Shown: piece after piece, positions 28,361 to 37,565 of the stretch
How positions within the stretch are numbered: position 1 is the stretch's first letter
Layout: each line of letters opens with the position of its first letter
Assembly: GCF_016862775.1 (NCBI RefSeq)
Contig: NZ_BONP01000022.1
Span: 1-62,318, forward strand
Direction: 5' to 3'
Source of the DNA: Cellulomonas phragmiteti
Lineage (GTDB): Bacteria; Actinomycetota; Actinomycetes; Actinomycetales; Cellulomonadaceae
DNA length: 62,318 nt
The notes under the pieces: model-generated
Database searches by the model: none
Told to the model about the DNA's origin: nothing
Seen by the model: only the letters and a program-made list of their open reading frames with translations
Position numbers and translations under genes: made by a program

Positions 28361-28395
28361 GTGTCGATATTGACGGATGTCGAAGTAGCGGTCAA
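28352..28395 (-). promoter_or_regulatory. ars promoter with overlapping ArsR operator
   Basis: On the minus strand TTGACC (28390-28395) is followed after 17 bp by CAATAT (28367-28372). An 18-bp inverted repeat, TATCGGCACGTGTCGATA on the plus strand (28352-28369), with one mismatched pair, covers the -10 edge and the GTG start of acr3. This is the expected place for an ArsR operator. The -35 lies inside the last codon and stop region of the neighbouring regulator gene. Confidence 0.7.
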
Positions 28396-29186
28396 GCCGG
28401 TGGTGCGTCAGCGACGGGCGCCGGCGGACCGACGCGCAGCAGGTGCGTCTCGAGGCGGTAGCCCACGCCCCGCAGCGTCGAGATCGCCGGCCCCGCGCCC
28501 GCGGCCGTGAGCTTGCGCCGCAGGCGGGTGACGGTGGCGGCCATCGCCCCGTCCGGGTCCCCGACCGAGGGCCACAGCGCCGCGGTCAGCGCGCTGCGGC
28601 TGACGACGCGGTCCGCCCGTGCGGCCAGCAGCGCAAGCGTGCGGAACTCGATCGTCGTCAGGTCCAGCGCACGGCCGGTCAGCCGCGCCTGGTAGCCGTC
28701 CGGGTCGAGGACGAGGTCGGCGACCCGGATCGTGGGGGAGCCCGGTGCGGAGGCCGGCCAGTACGGGCGCAGCGCGACGAGCACCTCGTCCAGGTGGTAG
28801 GGCAGGCCCACCCCCGGGTGCGCGCCCGCGGCCACCGCGGTCCGCAGCACGTCCTCCTGGCCGGGTGACCAGGCCACGAGCACGGGGCAGCCGATCGCCT
28901 CGCGGACCACCGAGACGAAGCGGTCGGCGTCGCTCGGTGTCGTCGCCGACACCAGCACGACGTCCGGCCCGGTCGTGGCCAGGTGGACCAGCGCGGTCAG
29001 CTCGTCCTGGTGCACCGTCACGTCGAGGCCGCAGCCCCGCAGCGCCTCGACCACCGGGTCGTCGGCCGCGAGCGCGCGGTCCACGATGCCCAGCCGGCCC
29101 GGGACCGCGGCCCGCAACCACGCCCGCACCGTGTCGCTGCGGTACGCCGCACCCGTCCGATGCCGAGGCGACACCGTCGTCGTCAT
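28392..29186 (-). CDS. Winged-helix regulator with atypical receiver domain, last gene of pst operon
   Basis: 264 residues. The C-terminal half (from about 155) is an OmpR/PhoB winged helix (DLTTIEFRTLALLAARADRVVSR, then AATVTRLRRKL and STLRGVGYRLE). The N-terminal half has a receiver-like pattern, but the place of the phosphorylated Asp reads VVLVSATTPSD, with Ser instead of Asp, so ordinary phosphorylation looks impossible. It follows pstB by 43 bp on the same strand, which ties it to phosphate uptake. It may act with the true PhoP regulator, whose gene is not in the window. Confidence 0.8.
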   Translation of the reverse strand: MTTTVSPRHRTGAAYRSDTVRAWLRAAVPGRLGIVDRALAADDPVVEALRGCGLDVTVHQDELTALVHLATTGPDVVLVSATTPSDADRFVSVVREAIGCPVLVAWSPGQEDVLRTAVAAGAHPGVGLPYHLDEVLVALRPYWPASAPGSPTIRVADLVLDPDGYQARLTGRALDLTTIEFRTLALLAARADRVVSRSALTAALWPSVGDPDGAMAATVTRLRRKLTAAGAGPAISTLRGVGYRLETHLLRVGPPAPVADAPPA

Positions 29187-29229
29187 CCTCGTCCGCCCCC
29201 TGAGGTGCTCGTCGCTCCCGGACGCAGGC

Positions 29230-30126
29230 TCAGCCGAACCGGCCGGTGATGTAGTCCTCGGTCCGGCTGTCCGACGGGTTCTCGAAGATCTTCGACGTCA
29301 GGTCGAACTCGACCAGGACCCCGGTGCGGTCGCCCGACGTCTCGTCGACGTCCGCCGTGAAGAAGGCGGTCCTGTCGGCGATGCGCGCGGCCTGCTGCAT
29401 GTTGTGGGTGACGATGACGATCGTGTACCGGTCGCGCAGCTCCACCATGAGCTCCTCGATGCGGAGCGTGGCGATCGGGTCCAGGGCCGAGCACGGCTCG
29501 TCCATGAGGATGACGTCGGGCTCGACCGCGATCGTGCGGGCGATGCACAGGCGCTGCTGCTGCCCGCCGGACAGGCCGTAGGCGCTCTGCTTGAGCTTGT
29601 CCTTGACCTCGTCCCACAGGGCGGCCCGGCGCAGGGTCTGCTCGACGAGGTCGTCCATCGAGTCGACGTCCATGCCGGTGACGCGCGGACCGTAGGCGAC
29701 GTTGTCGTAGATCGACTTGGGGAACGGGTTCGGCTTCTGGAAGACCATGCCGATCCGCCGGCGCACCTCGATCGGGTCGACGCCCGGGCCGTAGATGTCC
29801 TGCCCCCAGTACTGGACCTTGCCGTCGACCCGTGCGCCGTCGACCAGGTCGTTCATGCGGTTGAGCGAGCGCAGGATCGTCGACTTGCCGCACCCGGAGG
29901 GGCCGATGAGCGCCGTGATCTCGTTGTGCCCGAAGGGGAGCGAGACGTCGCGCACCGCCACGAACCCGCCGTAGCGCACGTCGACGTCCACGCACTCCAG
30001 GACCGGGGTCGGGGCGTCCTTCGTGACCCGCTCCTCCCGCCACCGTGCGCTGGGCGCGGTGGTCGGGGCGGCGTGGGCCGGAGCCTCCTTGACGGAGGGC
30101 TCGAGGGTTCGGTCAGTGGGGTTCAT
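29230..30126 (-). CDS. pstB: PstB, phosphate ABC transporter ATPase
   Basis: 298 residues. Walker [10 protein letters not shown] near residue 75, PstB-typical [16 protein letters not shown] near 128, signature [15 protein letters not shown] near 185, Walker [15 protein letters not shown] and switch His in [13 protein letters not shown]. It has an N-terminal extension of about 35 residues compared with shorter PstB proteins; an internal start around MT of VTKDAPTP is not excluded. Supplies energy for phosphate import by PstSCA. Lies 43 bp after pstA. Confidence 0.95.
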   Translation of the reverse strand: MNPTDRTLEPSVKEAPAHAAPTTAPSARWREERVTKDAPTPVLECVDVDVRYGGFVAVRDVSLPFGHNEITALIGPSGCGKSTILRSLNRMNDLVDGARVDGKVQYWGQDIYGPGVDPIEVRRRIGMVFQKPNPFPKSIYDNVAYGPRVTGMDVDSMDDLVEQTLRRAALWDEVKDKLKQSAYGLSGGQQQRLCIARTIAVEPDVILMDEPCSALDPIATLRIEELMVELRDRYTIVIVTHNMQQAARIADRTAFFTADVDETSGDRTGVLVEFDLTSKIFENPSDSRTEDYITGRFG

Positions 30127-30169
30127 GATGAGGGCTCCGGTCGAGAGGACGTCGGCGGGGAGGAGGACG

Positions 30170-31078
30170 TCACCAGCGCCGCTGGTAGCGGTTGCGGATG
30201 ACGATCGCGAGGGCGTTCATCGCCAGGAGGATCCCGACGAGCAGCAGGGAGGCCGCCGCGGCGAGCTCGCGGAACTCCGCCTGCGGGTTGTTGGTCCACC
30301 CGAAGATCTGGATGGGCATGGTCGTGAAGCCGCTCAACAGGCCGTTGGGGTCGAACGAGACGAAGACCAGCGCACCGAGCAGCAGCAGCGGGGCGGCCTC
30401 GCCGAGCGCGCGGGACAGCGCGAGGATCGTCCCGGTGGAGATGCCGGGGATCGCCGCGGGCAGGGTGATGCGCCACGTCGTCTGCAGCCCCGTCGCCCCC
30501 AGCGCCAGCGAGCCCTGCCGGAGCTCGCGCGGGACGGCCCGCAGCGCCTCACGCGTCGAGATGATGACGACGGGCAGGATGAGCAGCGCGAGCGCGACGG
30601 CCCCGCCGATGACGATGTTCTTGTTGGCGACGCCCAGCAGCCCGAGGAAGCCGACGGCGAGCATGCCGTAGATGATCGAGGGGATCGCCGCGAGGTTCTG
30701 GATGTTGACCTCGACGAACCGGTTGAACCGGCTGTGCCGGTCGGCGAACTCCTCGAGGTGGACCGCGGCGGCGATGCCGAGCGGGATCGCCAGGACGGCG
30801 GTCGTGCCGATCACCCACAGGGAGCCGAGGATCGCCGGCCGGGCGCCGGCCTGCTGCGGTCGCGAGGACGGGAACTCGGTGAAGAGCCGCGAGTCGAGCC
30901 GTCCCGCGCCGTCGATGAACGTCGACACGATGAGGGTGAGCAGCGTCAGCAGCGCGATGAAGAGGCTCAGCCAGAGCGCGACGAGGAAGATCACCGAGCG
31001 CGGGTTGCGCTCGCGCGAGCGGCCGTCCGTGGCGAGCCGCTGGTGCGGCGTGGTCGTGGTCGTCGTCGTGGTGGTCAT
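30170..31078 (-). CDS. pstA: PstA, phosphate transporter permease
   Basis: 302 residues. It begins with Met followed by nine Thr, coded by a simple ACC/ACG run, then a hydrophilic stretch and six membrane helices. The inner-membrane-component loop [26 protein letters not shown] and [20 protein letters not shown] match PstA. ATG 31078 overlaps the pstC stop. Forms the phosphate channel with PstC. Complete. Confidence 0.95.
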   Translation of the reverse strand: MTTTTTTTTTPHQRLATDGRSRERNPRSVIFLVALWLSLFIALLTLLTLIVSTFIDGAGRLDSRLFTEFPSSRPQQAGARPAILGSLWVIGTTAVLAIPLGIAAAVHLEEFADRHSRFNRFVEVNIQNLAAIPSIIYGMLAVGFLGLLGVANKNIVIGGAVALALLILPVVIISTREALRAVPRELRQGSLALGATGLQTTWRITLPAAIPGISTGTILALSRALGEAAPLLLLGALVFVSFDPNGLLSGFTTMPIQIFGWTNNPQAEFRELAAAASLLLVGILLAMNALAIVIRNRYQRRW

Positions 31079-32034
31079 CAGTACTCCTGCCGGAAGCGCC
31101 GGACCAGCTGGATGGCCACGAGGTTCACGGCGAGCGTGAGCACGAACAGCAGGAGGCCGACGGCGAAGAGGGTGTTGTACTGCAGCGAGCCGATGCGGGA
31201 GTCCCCGAGGGCCATGCGGGCGATGAAGCCCGTCATGGTGGCGCCCTCCATCGTGGGGTCGGTCACCATCTGCGGACGTGCGCCGGCCGCGATCGCGACG
31301 ATCATCGTCTCGCCGATGGCCCGGGAGATCCCGAGGACCACGGCGGCGACGATCCCGGACAGCGCGGCGGGCAGGACGACGCGCAGCGTCGTCTGCATGC
31401 GGTTCGCGCCCAGGGCCGCGGAGCCCTGCCGCAGCGCCTGCGGCACGGCCGTCATCGCGTCCTCCGAGAGGGACGCGATGGTGGGGATGATCATGAAGCC
31501 CATGACCAGGCCGGCCGCGAGGATCGAGAACGTCCCGACCTGGATCCCCAGGAGTCCGCGCAGCAGGACCGGGGCGACGAAGCTGAGGGCGAAGAACCCG
31601 AAGACGACGGTGGGCACGCCCGCGAGCAGCTCGAGGATCGGCTTGAGGGTGCGTCGCACCCCGGGCCGCGCGTACTCCGCGAGGTAGATGGCCGCGCCGA
31701 GGCCGAACGGGACGGCCACCAGCAGCGCGATGAACGTCGTCCACGCCGTCGCGGTCACCAGGGGCAGCACGCCGAACGACTTGTCGGCGAACTGCGGGGC
31801 CCAGCGCGTGCCGGTGAGGAAGTCGAGCACCGGGACCTCGCGGAAGAACGCGAGGGCCGGGCCGAGCAGCGAGATCACGATGCCGATCGTGATGACGACC
31901 GAGAGCGCGGCGGCGGCGCGCAGGATCCAGCGCACCACGGTCTCGAGCGGTCGGGGTCGGCCCGTCAGGGAGGGCGCCCCCGGCAGGGGCGGCGTGGTGG
32001 CCGCCCCTGCCGGAGTCGTGCGCAGCGTCGTCAT
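31078..32034 (-). CDS. pstC: PstC, phosphate transporter permease
   Basis: 318 residues with six membrane helices. The N-terminal half has VPFGLGAAIYLAEYARPGVR and KPILELLAGVPTVVFGFFAL; later LRQGSAALGANRMQTTLRVVLPAALSG and SRAIGETMIVAIAAGA, all characteristic of PstC. Starts 20 bp after the pstS stop and ends in ATGA shared with pstA, so pstSCAB is one operon. Confidence 0.95.
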   Translation of the reverse strand: MTTLRTTPAGAATTPPLPGAPSLTGRPRPLETVVRWILRAAAALSVVITIGIVISLLGPALAFFREVPVLDFLTGTRWAPQFADKSFGVLPLVTATAWTTFIALLVAVPFGLGAAIYLAEYARPGVRRTLKPILELLAGVPTVVFGFFALSFVAPVLLRGLLGIQVGTFSILAAGLVMGFMIIPTIASLSEDAMTAVPQALRQGSAALGANRMQTTLRVVLPAALSGIVAAVVLGISRAIGETMIVAIAAGARPQMVTDPTMEGATMTGFIARMALGDSRIGSLQYNTLFAVGLLLFVLTLAVNLVAIQLVRRFRQEY

Positions 32035-32054
32035 GGTGAGAGTCCTGGGACTCG

Positions 32055-33032
32055 TCAGCCGACGAGGGAGGCGAGCTCGTCCTGCGCGGTCTTCGCCTGC
32101 TCCTCGGTGAGGTCGATGAACAGGGCGTCGGCCGCGATCTGCTCCTCGTTCTCCAGGTAGAAGTCGACGAACGCCCGCAGCGCCGCGTTCTCCGCGTACT
32201 TCGCGTTGTTGACGTAGATGAACAGCGGACGCCCCAGCGGCTCGTACGAGCCGTCCTGCACGGTCTCCGAGGTCGGCGACACGCAGCCGGCGCCGTTGTC
32301 GACCTCGAGGAGCTTGACCGAGTCGGCGTTCTCCTCGGCGTAGCTCAGGCCGAAGAAGCCCATCCCGCCGACGGCGCCGGAGACGCCCTGGACGGTGAGG
32401 TTGTCGTCCTCGGACGGCGTGTAGTCCGTGCGGACCGCGCCCTCCTCGCCGTTGACCGCGTCGGTGAAGTAGTCGAACGTGCCCGAGTCGGTGCCGGCGC
32501 CGTACAGCTCCAGCGGCTCGTCAGGGAACGAGGGGTCGACGTCGGCCCACGACATCACGGTGCCTTCGGACTCCGGGGACCAGATGGTGCCGAGCTGCTC
32601 GACCGTGATGCAGTCGATCCAGTCGTTCTCGGGGTTCACGACGACGGACAGGCCGTCGTTGGCGATGACGATCTCGGTGTACTCGACACCGTTCGCCTCG
32701 CACTCCGCGGCCTCCTCGTCCTTGATCGGACGGGAGGCGTCGGAGATGTCGGTCTCGTCGGCGCAGAAGCGCTTGAAGCCGCCGCCGGTGCCGGAGGTCG
32801 CGACGGTGACGTTCACGCCGGGCTCGACGTCGCGGAACAGGGTGGCGGCAGCCGAGCTCAGCGGCTCGACGGTCGAGGAGCCGTCGATGACGACCTGACC
32901 GCTCAGGCTTCCCCCGTCGCTCTCACCCGACGGCGCGGCGGACGTGTTGTCCTGGCCACCGCACGCGGCGAGCAGGAGAACGGCGCCGGTCGCCGTGAAG
33001 GCGGCCGCGGTGCGGTTCGCAAGTCTGAACAC
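32055..33032 (-). CDS. pstS: PstS, phosphate-binding lipoprotein
   Basis: 325 residues from GTG 33032; an ATG at 33080 would add 16 hydrophilic residues. Signal peptide ends in a lipobox LLLAACGG, so the protein is anchored outside the membrane. The mature part carries PstS phosphate-binding motifs: DGSSTVEPLSSAA near residue 47, ATSGTGGGFKRFC near 78, and YGAGTDSGTFDYF near 185. Captures phosphate for PstCA. Three tandem PHO-box units lie 73-105 bp upstream of the chosen start. Confidence 0.94.
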   Translation of the reverse strand: MFRLANRTAAAFTATGAVLLLAACGGQDNTSAAPSGESDGGSLSGQVVIDGSSTVEPLSSAAATLFRDVEPGVNVTVATSGTGGGFKRFCADETDISDASRPIKDEEAAECEANGVEYTEIVIANDGLSVVVNPENDWIDCITVEQLGTIWSPESEGTVMSWADVDPSFPDEPLELYGAGTDSGTFDYFTDAVNGEEGAVRTDYTPSEDDNLTVQGVSGAVGGMGFFGLSYAEENADSVKLLEVDNGAGCVSPTSETVQDGSYEPLGRPLFIYVNNAKYAENAALRAFVDFYLENEEQIAADALFIDLTEEQAKTAQDELASLVG

Positions 33033-33104
33033 TGGTGTTCCCGTCTCGTGTCGGCCCCGGGCGGGCCGGGACCTCGTCATGTGGACAGGACAGAGAGAAC
33101 GCGA

Positions 33105-33137
33105 TCCGTCTGAACTCGAGGTGAACGGCGCCGGAAC
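33105..33137 (-). promoter_or_regulatory. Three tandem PHO-box units upstream of pstS
   Basis: Read on the minus strand: GTTCCGGCGCC (33137-33127), GTTCACCTCGA (33126-33116) and GTTCAGACGGA (33115-33105), three 11-bp direct repeats without gaps. The central GTTCACC matches the core of the Streptomyces PhoP-box exactly. PhoP, a PhoB-type activator under phosphate starvation, is the expected binder. Confidence 0.75.
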
Positions 33138-33317
33138 CGGCGCCGACGGCTGGAGCACGATCTGTGCGAGCGTCCGACATCGTGGACCTTCGTCCCGCGG
33201 TGCGGGGCGGGGGCCGTCCTACGTTGCCGGTGTGGTCGTCGCGGAGGACGTCGGGGCGGGTGTCGCGCTGCCCGGCGCCGGAGGGGCGGGCGCTCCGCGA
33301 GGCGAGGGGAGCGCGCC

Positions 33318-33569
33318 GTGAAGATCAAGATCCTCGGGCCCGGGTGCGGCGGCTGCCAGGCCCTGGAGCGCATGGTCGACGAGGCGCTGGCGACGCTCGG
33401 TCTCCCGGCGCAGGTGGTCCGGGTCACCGACTACGAGGTGATCGCGTCCTACGGGGTGCTGAGCACCCCGGGTCTGGTGGTCGACGACGAGGTCGTGCTC
33501 TGCGGGCGGGTGCCGACGGCCTCCCACGTGCGCGAGCTCCTGCAGGACCGCGCCCCCCGGCGCCGCTGA
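33318..33569 (+). CDS. Small thioredoxin-family protein
   Basis: 83 residues from GTG 33318, preceded by GAGGGGAGCG. Thioredoxin fold of the short type known as redox-active disulfide protein, with the active site CGGC (PGCGGCQALERMV near residues 9-21) and the cis-Pro loop in LSTPGLVVDDEVV. Such proteins often accompany arsenic or thiol-transport permeases; here it stands alone between pstS and a TetR gene, so its partner is unknown. Confidence 0.75.
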   Translation: MKIKILGPGCGGCQALERMVDEALATLGLPAQVVRVTDYEVIASYGVLSTPGLVVDDEVVLCGRVPTASHVRELLQDRAPRRR

Positions 33570-33590
33570 CGACAGGCCTTGCGCCGCCGC

Positions 33591-33624
33591 TGAACGCTTG
33601 TTTAGTCTATGGAACATGCGTTCA
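33591..33624. promoter_or_regulatory. Inverted repeat at the start of the first TetR gene
   Basis: TGAACGC at 33591-33597 and GCGTTCA at 33618-33624 form an inverted repeat with a 20-bp spacer that spans the ATG at 33616. A second, inner pair TGTT/AACA lies between them. Probable autoregulatory TetR operator. Confidence 0.5.
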
Positions 33625-34302
33625 AGCGAGTTGGCGGACCCGGGTCCCGACCCGGACCTCACCACGCGCGCGCGCATACGCGACGCCGCGGTCGTGCGCT
33701 ACGCGCGCGAGGGCTTCCGGGTCGGGCTGCGCGTGATCGCCGAGGACGCCGGCGTGAGCGCGGCGCTGATCGTGCACCACTTCGGCTCCAAGGACGGGCT
33801 GCGGGCCGCGTGCGACGCGCACGTCCTGCGCCAGATCCGCGAGGCGAAGGAGCAGGCGCTCGTCACGGGCAGCGCCCAGGACCTGCTGCTGCAGCTGGCC
33901 GCCATGGACCGCTACGCGCCCCTCGTGGGGTACGCGCTGCGCAGCATGCAGGCGGGCGGTGAGCTCGCCCGGGAGTTCGTCGAGCACTTCGTCGCGGACG
34001 CCGAGGTCTACATCGCCGAGGCGGTCGCCGCCGGGTCGATGCGCCCGAGCCGGGACGAGAAGGCCCGCGCCCGCTACCTCACCCTGCAGGGCCTCGGCGC
34101 CCTGCTGCTCGAGATGACGCTGCACCCGCCGGACGACCCCACCGACGTGGAGGGGATCCTCCACCGGCACCGCGACCGGATGATGCTGCCCGCGATCGAG
34201 CTGTTCACGCACGGTCTCATGACCGACAACCGCATGCTCGAGGCCTACCTGCTCTACGTCGGCGACCCGCCGCAGGAGGACGGCGCTGACCGCAGCGCCT
34301 GA
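33616..34302 (+). CDS. TetR-family regulator of the first ABC exporter
   Basis: 228 residues from ATG 33616; the frame opens six codons earlier inside the putative operator. N-terminal HTH ([21 protein letters not shown], then [23 protein letters not shown]), C-terminal ligand domain of about 150 residues with no recognisable subfamily motif. It is followed 62 bp later by an ATPase and permease gene, a common arrangement in which TetR represses a drug exporter. Its stop codon overlaps a 10-bp hairpin. Confidence 0.88.
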   Translation: MRSSELADPGPDPDLTTRARIRDAAVVRYAREGFRVGLRVIAEDAGVSAALIVHHFGSKDGLRAACDAHVLRQIREAKEQALVTGSAQDLLLQLAAMDRYAPLVGYALRSMQAGGELAREFVEHFVADAEVYIAEAVAAGSMRPSRDEKARARYLTLQGLGALLLEMTLHPPDDPTDVEGILHRHRDRMMLPAIELFTHGLMTDNRMLEAYLLYVGDPPQEDGADRSA

Positions 34303-34325
34303 CGGGCAGCCCGCCGCTGCCCGTC
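34301..34325. terminator. Hairpin between TetR gene and ABC exporter
   Basis: GACGGGCAGC, loop CCGCC, and the exact complement GCTGCCCGTC. The stem starts inside the TetR stop codon. No T-run follows, so it may be a weak terminator or attenuator before the transporter genes. Confidence 0.5.
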
Positions 34326-34364
34326 GTCGTCCACCCGTCGACCCCCTGCAGAGAGCGTGACGCC

Positions 34365-35303
34365 ATGCCCAGCCCCACCAGCTCGTCCCCCGTCATCGAG
34401 GTCCGTGCCCTGACCAAGTCCTTCGGCGCCGTGCGCGCGCTGGACGAGCTCGACCTCACCGTGGCCCCCGGGGAGGTCCACGGGTTCCTCGGCCCCAACG
34501 GCGCCGGGAAGTCCACGACCATCCGGGTGCTGCTCGGCCTGCTGCGCGCCGACGCCGGGACGGCCCGGCTGCTCGGCGGCGACCCCTGGGCCGACGCGGT
34601 CGACCTCCACCGGCGCCTCGCGTACGTGCCCGGCGAGGTCAACCTGTGGCCCAAGCTCACCGGCGGCGAGGTCATCGACCTCCTCGCGAGCCTGCGCGGC
34701 CCGCTCGACCGCACCCGCAAGGCCGAGCTCCTCGAGCGCTTCGACCTCGACCCCACCAAGAAGACGCGGACGTACTCCAAGGGCAACCGGCAGAAGGTCG
34801 CCCTGGTCGCCGCGCTGGCCGGCGACGTCGAGCTGCTCGTGCTCGACGAGCCCACCTCGGGCCTGGACCCGCTGATGGAGCTCGCGTTCCAGGAGTGCGT
34901 CGCCGAGGCCGTCGGGCGCGGCACGACCGTCCTGCTCTCGAGCCACATCCTCGCCGAGGTCGAGAAGCTCTGCGACCGCGTCACGATCATCCGGGCCGGG
35001 CGGGCCGTGCAGAGCGGCACGCTGCGCGACCTGCGTCACCTGACCCGCAGCAACGTGCGGGTCACCACCGCGCTGCCGCCTGCCGCCCTCGACGGGATCG
35101 TGGGCGTGCACGACGTGGCGTCCGACGGCGGCCAGCTGACGTTCACCGTCGACGACGACGCGCTGTCGTCGGTCATGGCGGCGCTGGCCGCGGCCGGGAT
35201 GAGCAACCTGGTCGTCACCCCGCCGACCCTCGAGGAGCTGTTCGTCCACCACTACGGCACCGCCGCCACGGACGACGCGGTGCCCACCGGTGGTGCACGG
35301 TGA
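34365..35303 (+). CDS. ABC exporter ATP-binding protein
   Basis: 312 residues. Walker [10 protein letters not shown] near residue 45, Q-loop region [17 protein letters not shown], signature [15 protein letters not shown] near 140 (a NRQ-type variant of LSGGQ), Walker [14 protein letters not shown] and switch His in [13 protein letters not shown]. The C-terminal 80 residues form a DUF4162-like domain. The set matches ATPases of drug and polyketide exporters. Its stop overlaps the GTG of the permease gene. Confidence 0.93.
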   Translation: MPSPTSSSPVIEVRALTKSFGAVRALDELDLTVAPGEVHGFLGPNGAGKSTTIRVLLGLLRADAGTARLLGGDPWADAVDLHRRLAYVPGEVNLWPKLTGGEVIDLLASLRGPLDRTRKAELLERFDLDPTKKTRTYSKGNRQKVALVAALAGDVELLVLDEPTSGLDPLMELAFQECVAEAVGRGTTVLLSSHILAEVEKLCDRVTIIRAGRAVQSGTLRDLRHLTRSNVRVTTALPPAALDGIVGVHDVASDGGQLTFTVDDDALSSVMAALAAAGMSNLVVTPPTLEELFVHHYGTAATDDAVPTGGAR

Positions 35304-36949
35304 CGGCGCTCGCTCCGGCACGTGAGCCCCGCGCGCAGCGCGGCGCTCGATCGAGCACGCCGTGGGTCGGGACCGGCCGGCTCGTGGCCGTCGGCCTGCG
35401 TCGCGACCGTGTCCGGATCCCGGTGTGGGCGCTCGCCGTCGGTGGTCTGATCGCGTACTTCGGGGCCGCCATCCCCGTCGCCTACCCCGACGCGGCGGCG
35501 CTGCAGACCCGCGCCGAGATCATGAAGGAGCCGTCCGGGGCGTTCATGACCGGGCCGGGCTACGGGCTCGACGACTACACCTTCGGTGTCCTGCTCGCCA
35601 ACGAGATGCTCGGCATGGTCGCCGTCGCGGTGGCGGTCATGTCGATCTTCCTCGTGGTGCGCCACACCCGGGCGGAGGAGGAGGCCGGGCGCGCCGACCT
35701 GGTGCGCGCGGGCGTCGTGGGTCGCGACGCCCCGCTGGCGGCGGCGCTGGTGCTCCTCGTGGTTGCGAACGCCGCGGTCGCGCTGGTGCTGCTCGGTGCG
35801 CTGCTCGCCAACGGACTCGCGCCGGTCGACTCCGGGGCCGTGGCCGCCGGCGTGGCCGTGGTCGGCCTGGTCTTCGGTGGTGTGGCCGCCGTGACGGCCC
35901 AGCTGAGCGAGCACGCGCGGACGGCCTCCGGCGCCGCCGGTGGCCTGCTCGGCCTCGCGTACGTGCTGCGCGGCGTCGGCGACGCCGCGCAGCAGGGCGG
36001 CAGCGCGCTGTCGTGGGCGTCCCCGATCGGGTGGGCGCAGCAGACCCGGGCCTTCGTCGACCTGCGCTGGTGGCCGCTGCTGCTCGGTGTCGCGCTGTGC
36101 GTGGTCCTGGTCGTGGCGGCGTTCGCGCTGACGGCGCGCCGTGACGTGGGGGCCGGTCTGGTCGCGGCGCGTCGGGGCCGTGCGGACGCCCGCCGCACGC
36201 TCCTGAGCCCGGTCGGGCTGACGTGGCGCACCGAGCGCGCGGCGATCGCCTGGTGGGGTGTCGGCCTGGGGGTGTTCGCCGTCCTCACCGGGTCCATGGC
36301 GCAGGGCATCGTCGACAGCTTCGAGGCCCAGCCGCAGCTCGCCGAGGTGTTCGGCGGGGCCTCCGCCGACGACGTCCTGGGCTCCACGCTCTCCGCGTTC
36401 CTCACGTTCTTCGCGATGGCGGTCGCTGTCTACGCGGTCGTCTCCGTCAACCGGCTGGGCCGGGAGGAGGACGAGGGGCGTACGGGTGTCGTCCTCGCCA
36501 CGGCGGTGAGCCGACCGGCGTGGCTGCGCGGGTCGCTGCTGGTGACGGTCGTCGGGTCCGCGGCGCTCCTGCTCGTGTCGGGGCTGGGCCTCGGCGCCGG
36601 AGCGGCCGTGTCGGTGGGCGACCCGGGCCTGGCGGGCCCGTTCGCCGTCGGGAGCCTGGCCTACCTGCCGCTGGTGCTGTGCTTCGCCGGGCTCGCGGCG
36701 GTCGCGCACGGGTGGCGGGCCGGCACATGGTGGGTCTGGGCCCTGCTGGTGGCGTCGATCCTCGTGGGCCTGTACGGCCCGCTGTTCCGGCTGCCCGACG
36801 CCGTGCTGGACGCGGCACCGTTCGCGCTCGTGGCCCGGGTCCCGTCCGAGTCCGTCTCGGTGGGTGCGCTCGTCGCGACGGCGGCCACCGCGCTGGTGCT
36901 GGCCGCGGTGGCGACGGCGGGCCTCGGGCGGCGGGACGTCTCGTCCTGA
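35300..36949 (+). CDS. ABC exporter permease, large polyketide-exporter type
   Basis: 549 residues from GTG 35300. About twelve membrane helices in two similar halves, the layout of permeases described as exporters of polyketide antibiotics. Conserved stretches include [18 protein letters not shown] near residue 120, [16 protein letters not shown] near 240 and [24 protein letters not shown] near 385. Works with the ATPase just upstream; the substrate is unknown. Confidence 0.88.
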   Translation: MTALAPAREPRAQRGARSSTPWVGTGRLVAVGLRRDRVRIPVWALAVGGLIAYFGAAIPVAYPDAAALQTRAEIMKEPSGAFMTGPGYGLDDYTFGVLLANEMLGMVAVAVAVMSIFLVVRHTRAEEEAGRADLVRAGVVGRDAPLAAALVLLVVANAAVALVLLGALLANGLAPVDSGAVAAGVAVVGLVFGGVAAVTAQLSEHARTASGAAGGLLGLAYVLRGVGDAAQQGGSALSWASPIGWAQQTRAFVDLRWWPLLLGVALCVVLVVAAFALTARRDVGAGLVAARRGRADARRTLLSPVGLTWRTERAAIAWWGVGLGVFAVLTGSMAQGIVDSFEAQPQLAEVFGGASADDVLGSTLSAFLTFFAMAVAVYAVVSVNRLGREEDEGRTGVVLATAVSRPAWLRGSLLVTVVGSAALLLVSGLGLGAGAAVSVGDPGLAGPFAVGSLAYLPLVLCFAGLAAVAHGWRAGTWWVWALLVASILVGLYGPLFRLPDAVLDAAPFALVARVPSESVSVGALVATAATALVLAAVATAGLGRRDVSS

Positions 36950-36960
36950 CCCCGGCTTCT

Positions 36961-36993
36961 CACCCCGGATGTTAGTCGCTAACATCCGGGGTG
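36961..36993. promoter_or_regulatory. Perfect 33-bp palindrome: operator of the second TetR gene
   Basis: CACCCCGGATGTTAG, spacer TCG, and the exact complement CTAACATCCGGGGTG. The right arm ends on the first base of the GTG start at 36993. A -10-like TAACAT (36980-36985) lies within it, seven bases before the GTG, so the transcript is probably leaderless and fully covered by the operator. Confidence 0.75.
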
Positions 36994-37565
36994 TGAGTCG
37001 ATCCGCCGGCACCCGAGAACGGCTGCGCGCGGCCGCCCTCGAGCTGTTCGTCGCGCAGGGCTTCGACGCGACGACGGTCGACCAGGTCGCCGCAGCCGCC
37101 GGTGTCTCGCACATGACGTTCTTCCGGCACTTCGCCACCAAGGAGGACGTCGTCCTCGACGACCCGTACGACGAGGTGATCGCCGACGCGGTGCTCGCCC
37201 AGGACCGCGCCCTGCCGGCGCTCGAGCGGGTCCGGCGGGGGATCGCGGCCGCGTGGGCCGCGCTGCCGGAGCCGACGGAGGAGGAGACGCGGGCCCGCGT
37301 GCGGCTGATCGCCGGACACCGGGGGCTCATGGCCCGGGCGTGGCAGAACAACCAGCGCACCGGGGAGCTCGTCGTCACGGCGCTCGAGGACGACGGCGTG
37401 CCACCGCTCGAGGCCCGGGTGGCGACCAGCGCGTGCCTCTCGGCCCTGATGGAGGGGCTGCTGACGTGGGGGCGCCAGCCCGGCCCGTGCGAGCTCGGCC
37501 CGATCATCGCCCGGTCCCTGGCGTACCTGGCACCGGCTGGTCCGCCCCCCGAGGAGGCGTCGTGA
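36993..37565 (+). CDS. TetR-family regulator of the second ABC exporter
   Basis: 190 residues from GTG 36993. HTH at the N-terminus (RERLRAAALELFVAQGFDATT, then VAAAAGVSHMTFFRHFATKED), followed by a ligand domain with ALPEPTEEETRARVRLIAGH and a C-terminal LMEGLLTWGRQPGP. Its GTG start sits at the edge of a perfect palindrome, and its stop overlaps the start of the ATPase gene, so regulator and exporter are one coupled operon under autorepression (inference). Confidence 0.88.
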   Translation: MSRSAGTRERLRAAALELFVAQGFDATTVDQVAAAAGVSHMTFFRHFATKEDVVLDDPYDEVIADAVLAQDRALPALERVRRGIAAAWAALPEPTEEETRARVRLIAGHRGLMARAWQNNQRTGELVVTALEDDGVPPLEARVATSACLSALMEGLLTWGRQPGPCELGPIIARSLAYLAPAGPPPEEAS

